A DNA stretch of 64,000 nt from Sipunculus nudus. Taxonomy: Eukaryota > Annelida > Sipuncula > Golfingiida > Sipunculidae. Shown here one piece after another: positions 58,905 to 64,000 of the stretch (the first letter of the stretch is position 1; every line of letters starts with the position of its first letter). The position numbers and the translations under genes were made by a program. Where the stretch lies: positions 59,461,953 through 59,525,952 of the forward strand of contig CM049311.1 of the NCBI GenBank assembly GCA_026874595.1, in the 5' to 3' direction. Under the pieces are notes generated by a model. The model made no database searches and was not told the DNA's origin. It saw only the letters and a program-made list of their open reading frames with translations.

Positions 58905-59201
58905 GGGGTGTTTCCATGTGCGCTTATATGCGTGAAAATCGCTCATATGATTTTGTAACTGGTGTGTTTCCATGTGTCCGTCAGCGTATATGCGTATGTG
59001 CGTGAAAATTGCGTGAACTCAGGGTTTCAGGGTAAAATGACGTCACTTCTCATATTTTGTGGAAGGCGTGCTCGATCCACCGTACAAATATATCAGTCTG
59101 CCAGTTCACGCATATATACATTTACGCGCACATAGAAACAGACCTATTTTTTTCACGAATAAACGCACATACGCATATACGCACACATGGAAACATACCA
59201 A
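58905..59201. mobile_element. MITE, about 297 bp, GTTTCCATGTG ends
   Basis: The left end GGGTGTTTCCATGTGCGC and the complement of the right end GGTATGTTTCCATGTGTGCG match. The inner copies of GCGTATATGCG are also inverted. A 61-codon frame inside is the translation of the right end. In ACE intron 4. Confidence 0.8.
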
Positions 59202-59542
59202 AAATGTTGTATTAGTCCTATCTATCCTAACAGTTCAGTCCTAACAAGATTACTTATGATTCGACGGGCGATAAGAAGTCATGATGAATTCTTTTGACAT
59301 TTTAATCTGACATACTTCTGTTTAATTGGGGAAAAAGAAGAAACGACAGTTAAAATATTTGGCATACATTTCTCAATAGTAATTTACAAAGACATCTTTT
59401 TTTTAACAAAAATTAAGCTGCAGTAGCCACATTTTAATCACAGCGAACATTAACTCCTTATGGGAGATGCCAGGGTAATCAACATTGACAGATCTAATTT
59501 ATGTATTTAACAAATCCAATACAACCTACAAACATTTTATTT

Positions 59543-60018
59543 AAAAATAAAATTGGTCAGAATAAAATAGAAACAATATATCACATATGTTTTATCAATA
59601 TGACATTATTAACACTTTCTAAATTTTAAGGTGGAAAAAATGGCCAATTTTTCGGTATAGTCATGCCAAAATTAAAGGAAGGGTCAATTTTATTTGAATA
59701 TGTAGAAGAGATAAGAGGGAATTCTTGTATGGCATTTGATAAATACGTTAAACGTTTTATTATGTAGGCTTGGTACAAACAAAAAAAATTTTGTCAGAAT
59801 AAAATAGAAACTATATATCACATATGTTTTATCAATATGACTTTATTAAAACTTTCTATATTTTAAGGTGGTGAAAATGGCCAATTTTACGGTATAGTCA
59901 TGCCAAAATTAAAGAAGGGTCAATTTTATTTAAATATGTTGAAGAAATAAGAGGGAATTCTTGTATAGCATTTGATAAATATGTTTAAACGTTTTATTTA
60001 GTAGGTGTGGTACAAACA
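59543..60018. repeat. 237-bp tandem duplication
   Basis: Two copies at a period of 237 bp share GTCAGAATAAAATAGAAAC, ATCACATATGTTTTATCAAT, GGTATAGTCATGCCAAAATT and AAGAGGGAATTCTTGTAT, with scattered differences. In ACE intron 4. Confidence 0.92.
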
Positions 60019-60203
60019 TAAACGTGGGAAACTTTGTTGCGAAAGTAGATAATGAAAGTGCTAAATATAGTGCGAAGTAGGATAATAAGAATCTAAATCA
60101 TTGGTTAAAATTGAGTATATTGACAAAAATATACTGATGGTGTATATGATATATGCCAACGAATGTAGGTGTTATTTAAATGAAAAATATATATGTATTC
60201 TAG

Positions 60204-60401
60204 AGTACATTGACGAAGCCGATAAGAGGAGGTCTCGTTACGGAGAAGAAGACATCGCAGCAGCAGCGGTGCAGTGTCTGAATCAGTTGAAGCCACTTTA
60301 CCAAAAACTCCATGCCTACGTTCTCCGGAAACTGAAGGAGAAATACAGAGCACACGCACATTACTTTCCAAGAACTGGTCACATACCCGCACACTTACTT
60401 G
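60204..60401 (+). CDS. ACE-like M2 metallopeptidase, exon 5 (GC donor)
   Basis: 198 bp; TATTCTAG|AG at the start; the end is CTTG|GCAAGT, a GC instead of GT donor. The split Gly codon (G|GT) joins exon 6 exactly, giving GHIPAHLLG-NMWAQ, so the GC donor is required by the reading. Residues 199-264 include PLYQKLHAYVLRKLKEKY and GHIPAHLL. Upstream, YIDEADKRRSRYGEED lacks the W-S-Y word usual at this place in other ACEs. Confidence 0.93.
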
Positions 60402-60938
60402 GCAAGTACAAAAAAAAATGTTCTCGTTACTGTTTTTACGTTTAACTAGCTTATCCAACCCGTTATTTTGATTTTGAAGCCTTGTATAGTTTCATTCCAA
60501 ATATACGATAGATATCGCTTTGATATGAAGAAGACAAAACTATTTAAATATTGACAAATAACAAAACAACTTGCCAGTGACAGGTGAACATTGTTTTCAA
60601 CAAGCCATAGGAAAAATGCCTAAATATTAAATGTATTTTAAGTAAGCAATAGATAAGACAACAAAATTATTTCAACATTTTATTTACCCCATATTTTATT
60701 AAGAGAATCAATTTTTGTTTGTTGATGTTACAGGAAAAACTGAACATTTTGTAATGTTTTACTAAAGATTGACAGCAACCAAGGGCGATAATAGGGTTGT
60801 TGTTATTCATCATTTGATAAATTGGGAAACCTTATCTGGGACTATTTTTCCTTTACTGATCCTGCCCTGCTTCTTGCGGCGAAGTTCAAGAGGCGATATT
60901 TGCCATATCCCTTTATGTATTTTCTCCCATTTATTCAG

Positions 60939-61036
60939 GTAACATGTGGGCTCAGAACTGGGCAGCCCTTGCCGATGAACTGATGCCTTTCCCAAACAAA
61001 ACAAACTTTGACGTCACAGCTGCTCTGAAAAAACAG
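60939..61036 (+). CDS. ACE-like M2 metallopeptidase, exon 6
   Basis: 98 bp; TTATTCAG|GT to AAACAG|GTGTGT, phase 1 in and phase 0 out. Residues 265-297: GNMWAQNWAALADELMPFPN, then KTNFDVTAALKKQ, the conserved ACE block following HLLG. A sequon lies at Asn284. Confidence 0.95.
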
Positions 61037-62702
61037 GTGTGTGGTGTTTCTTTGCTTCATTTATGTCATTAAAATGTAATTTCTTTTTGTAAAAAAAAAA
61101 AAAGAAATGAGTGGTCATTAAGCTGGGAATATAGGACCATATTAGCGAAACATTGGCTATAACGCCATTCTGTTGGAAGTTCAATACATGACTCAGCAGG
61201 CATTCATATTGGACTGGAAAGCCTACTTTGAGTCATGATTCAAGCCACACGGGGGAATGTACTGCAACGGTCATCTCTTCTTTTGCATTGATATCGTGGT
61301 AAACAGCCGATAATCTTAATATTAGGCTAGAGTGATGACTGAACTTAAAAGAAAACATTTGGGCTAAACAAACGGAGATCTGTTTCTATAGTAAAGAGTC
61401 ATTTCTTGTATCGCTTGCAAATTGGCTATCGTTTATCAAAATCATGCAGTCAGAAATTCATCAAACCTGCAAAGGCATTTTCCAACATGTAGAGTTAAAA
61501 TGATTTTTTTTCTTGCATATGGTAGGTGTTGCTAGAAAGTATACTAAACACTAACGATTGGTCTGGTTAATGTCAAGGTGCGGTGTATTTGGAAGCCAAA
61601 AGGCTTGTAAAAAATGACACCGAGCATAACAGTGCGGTCCTCAAAGCAAGATATAAAGGCACTCTTACCGCAGGTTATTTCAGAATTCTTTATTGGGGCT
61701 AGTCTAGCACTCTTAACCATAGACTGCCGATAGCATGGTTGTGTAAGTCAGGTTAAAATCCATTATTTTTTATTTGTTACAGATCTGACCCTCTTGCCTG
61801 ACTTCCTTTGATATAGAGTTTTCAATAAAAGAATACCGGATCCGTTGTGTTTATTAGTCAAGCTTCCAATACGATTTTTTTCGTATAATTACTGTTAATG
61901 ACGCTTAAGTCTAGATTCAGATATGTCAGACGACTCGGCAGGCTGAATGATTTAAAGGCAGTTGTGTTATAAGTCTCTTTTTTGAGTTACAGAGAGAAAC
62001 TTTTTTGATCCTTGGTTGTAATGCCTTCATTCAATATCAATATATTAAATGACTACTTTCAATTAAATTTAAGAACCGTTACCACGGGTACGCGGTGGCT
62101 CTGGAGATCAAACTATTGCCAATACAATCAGCTTAAATTAAACATAATAAATAAAATTAATATAATAATTCGTGAGTGAGTTCGTGAGTTCTTTACACGG
62201 GAACACCACGTTCAGCATTCAAAAATCGACATATATATGATGGAAAATGATTTATAAAACACAATATGTCATCAAACGTAGGCCTATTATATATTTTTTT
62301 TCGTTTGCCTTGAAGCTTGTCTTGAAGCACTTCTGCAGTTGCTGTTCCTATTACATTCTACCACTGCTGCTATTACTGCAGCCCCTACAACAAATAATAC
62401 CACCAGAGGCGAATATGCCCCTAAAAACATGACAAAAGAATAATAAGCGTCTAATGTCATATTATACATCATGATGCATTTTAATCTACCCCGGATTGCG
62501 CCCTTTCTGTCTTAATTTTCAAAATGTTTTCACTCCATGTGAGGGGTACAGCGTCCCCCCCCCCCTACTCAGCCCTGTATCCGCCCCTGACTACGTCCCA
62601 TATCTTCACCTTGTACTAACACCTGTGTTATTTCTACTATAACCACTACCTCCGCTACTGGTACAAGTACCGTTTCTAATACATATATTTTTTTTTTTTT
62701 AG
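61037..62702 (+). other. ACE intron 6 (1.67 kb)
   Basis: GTGTGT...TTTTTAG. Contains a fragment of a dispersed repeat (61130-61430, like 2745-2830 and 3965-4010). No other exon seen. Confidence 0.88.
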
Positions 62703-62872
62703 AACTTTGATCCAAAGAAGATGTTCAAACTGGTAGAAAGACTGTTTACATCAATCGGTCTAGGACCCATGCCCGAGCAGTATTGGAAGAATTCAGTCCT
62801 TGAAAAACCAAAGGACGTCCGAATGTCATGTTCTCCTCTGACATGGAGCATGTACAATGGCACTGACGTCAG
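62703..62872 (+). CDS. ACE-like M2 metallopeptidase, exon 7
   Basis: 170 bp; T-tract-AG|AAC to GTCAG|GTAAAG, phase 0 in and phase 2 out. Residues 298-353 include FKLVERLFTSIGL, MPEQYWKNSVLEKPKD and WSMYNGTDVR, with Cys340 (first Cys of the second ACE disulfide) and a sequon at Asn349. The next residues in the family lead to the HEMGH zinc site, which is not in the window, so the gene is truncated by the window edge. Whether it is a one-domain or two-domain ACE, soluble or membrane-anchored, cannot be told. Confidence 0.95.
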
Positions 62873-64000
62873 GTAAAGTCCAACAAGAGTTGCAAAAAAA
62901 AAAAAAAGAAGAAAAATAAACTACACTGACATAAATAGAGCGCAGACCTCAGGTGAGGAGGAATGTTCGGATTATAAGGCACCTTTATTCTGACTGGAAA
63001 CAAGAGTCAAACGTTAAAAAACTGTAACCCCCGTGCAGGCTATTTTATTTTATAGGAAAGGTAAATGGCCTATTGGTGGCACTTTCTATTGATTGAGAAC
63101 GAATATCAACATACGATGCGCGTGATATGATGTTATTTAGCCTTTTGGAATTCCGGTTTCACATGTTCGATGCTAAGAATAATTCAGATAAGACACATAG
63201 GAGCGAATCTGTGAGGTTTCCTATTTGACCAGTTTGCCTTAGAGGCACCGGCGGATTGGAACCAGGCGCCTTCAGCTGTAAGGTCCAACACCTTAACTAC
63301 TGGGCCACGGCCTTCCTCTAAACACTGGGCCGTGTATCACATCTTTTCCGTGATCTTAGGTTATTTCAAGGGAATTAAAAGCCTTATTTGAGAAAAAAGA
63401 TGACCATGGCTTGGTGAAATAAAAATGTGCTCATAAAACGCACCCTTCGCAAAGTTACGTTACACACGTGGCATTTTCTTTCATTTGCTTTGAACGTGGA
63501 TGCTATCGGAAGTGATTGATGATAAATACTGTGTATTTCCAAGGCAATGTGCTAACCTAACCATTCAAGTTTTAAATTAATATGAAAATCTTTCACAAAA
63601 TATAAACCTGCATGTATACAACCCTGTTAAATCTAAATGACATATACTACATATATATAACAAGTTTATGATATGTGTAAACTATTGGTAGGACTCGCTG
63701 AAGGATTTTAGCGAATGTATGGATGGTAATGGAAAAATAATGAAAACATCGAATTATTCCTCAAGATTTCGTGCTATACCATGTCTTAAAACATGTAAAC
63801 TCGGACACTTATTTATAGATTTGTAGACCTTTTTTTCGTATCACATAGATTTTGATCGTCAAAATTTCAAAATTGAATTCCACAGGGAGCCCCGTGGATA
63901 ATTGCCATTATATCATACAGTTTTTCTTAATTGGTATATTATCATGTTTAATTGTATGTTACATTGCATCATTAAATGCTTATCCGAAATTTGGTTCATG
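62873..64000 (+). other. ACE intron 7, 5' part
   Basis: From GTAAAG to the window end. No exon with the expected HEXXH motif appears. Apart from the SINE head nothing is seen. Confidence 0.8.
63253..63317 (-). repeat. tRNA-derived SINE head
   Basis: On the minus strand the A-box-like TGGCCCAGTAGTTAAG (63292-63307) is followed by a stem-loop (CCTT...AAGG) and the B-box-like GGTTCCAATCC (63253-63263). The cloverleaf is imperfect and no good acceptor stem is seen, so it is a SINE or tRNA relic rather than a functional tRNA. In ACE intron 7. Confidence 0.65.

Noticed and set aside
63253-63317. A functional tRNA gene
   Set aside because: A and B boxes are present but the acceptor stem is missing and the anticodon loop lacks T33; more likely a SINE head.

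Overview
The window is AT-rich animal nuclear DNA. It has long intron-sized spaces, many (AT)n and (GA)n microsatellites, split exons with GT/GC...AG borders, LINE, Ty3/gypsy, Harbinger and SINE relics, and no prokaryotic-style gene packing. The dispersed repeats resemble families I know from mollusc genomes: hairpin ends of the type GCTCAGCTGA followed by GTCCGTCGTCCG, and ends with GGCCCATGGGCCACAAG. A mollusc, probably a bivalve, is the best guess, but this is inference.

The only host gene I can identify confidently is at the right edge on the + strand: the 5' part of an angiotensin-converting-enzyme-like M2 metallopeptidase. Seven exons (50751-62872) join in frame to about 353 residues, with a signal peptide, six N-glycosylation sequons and the GHIPAHLLG/NMWAQ block. 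The HEXXH zinc exon lies beyond base 64000. Intron 5 uses a GC donor.

The rest is mostly repeats. 1-13.5 kb: microsatellites, a hairpin-ended repeat element (2.85-3.8 kb), a near-identical 365-bp tandem duplication (6.2-6.95 kb), an unusual double hairpin (7.5 kb) and a 21-bp minisatellite (12 kb). 13.6-14.35 kb: a solo LTR. 14.57-18.81 kb: nested hairpin-ended, tandem-repeat-bearing elements of Helentron/HINE-like look. 22.7-24.2 kb: a second copy of one of them. 24.2-27.7 kb: a dead LINE split by a 2.2-kb element of the first type. 34.0-37.3 kb: a dead Ty3/gypsy pol split by an 820-bp solo LTR with a perfect 4-bp target duplication. 39.2-39.8 kb: a CR1/L2-like LINE relic. 40.58-41.02 kb: a complete miniature LTR element (TRIM) with tRNA-like pol III boxes in its LTRs. 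41.7-45.1 kb: a 3.4-kb fold-back element with inverted 21-bp CGTACGTACG arrays. 47.7-50.6 kb: a decayed PIF/Harbinger transposon whose ends carry ACGT motifs phased at 11 bp; its right end stops about 160 bp before the ACE start codon.

The best candidates for something undescribed are the tRNA-like TRIM, the helically phased ACGT ends of the Harbinger element, the fold-back element with its arrays, and the GGTGGCGCCACC palindrome shared by otherwise different tandem-repeat monomers.
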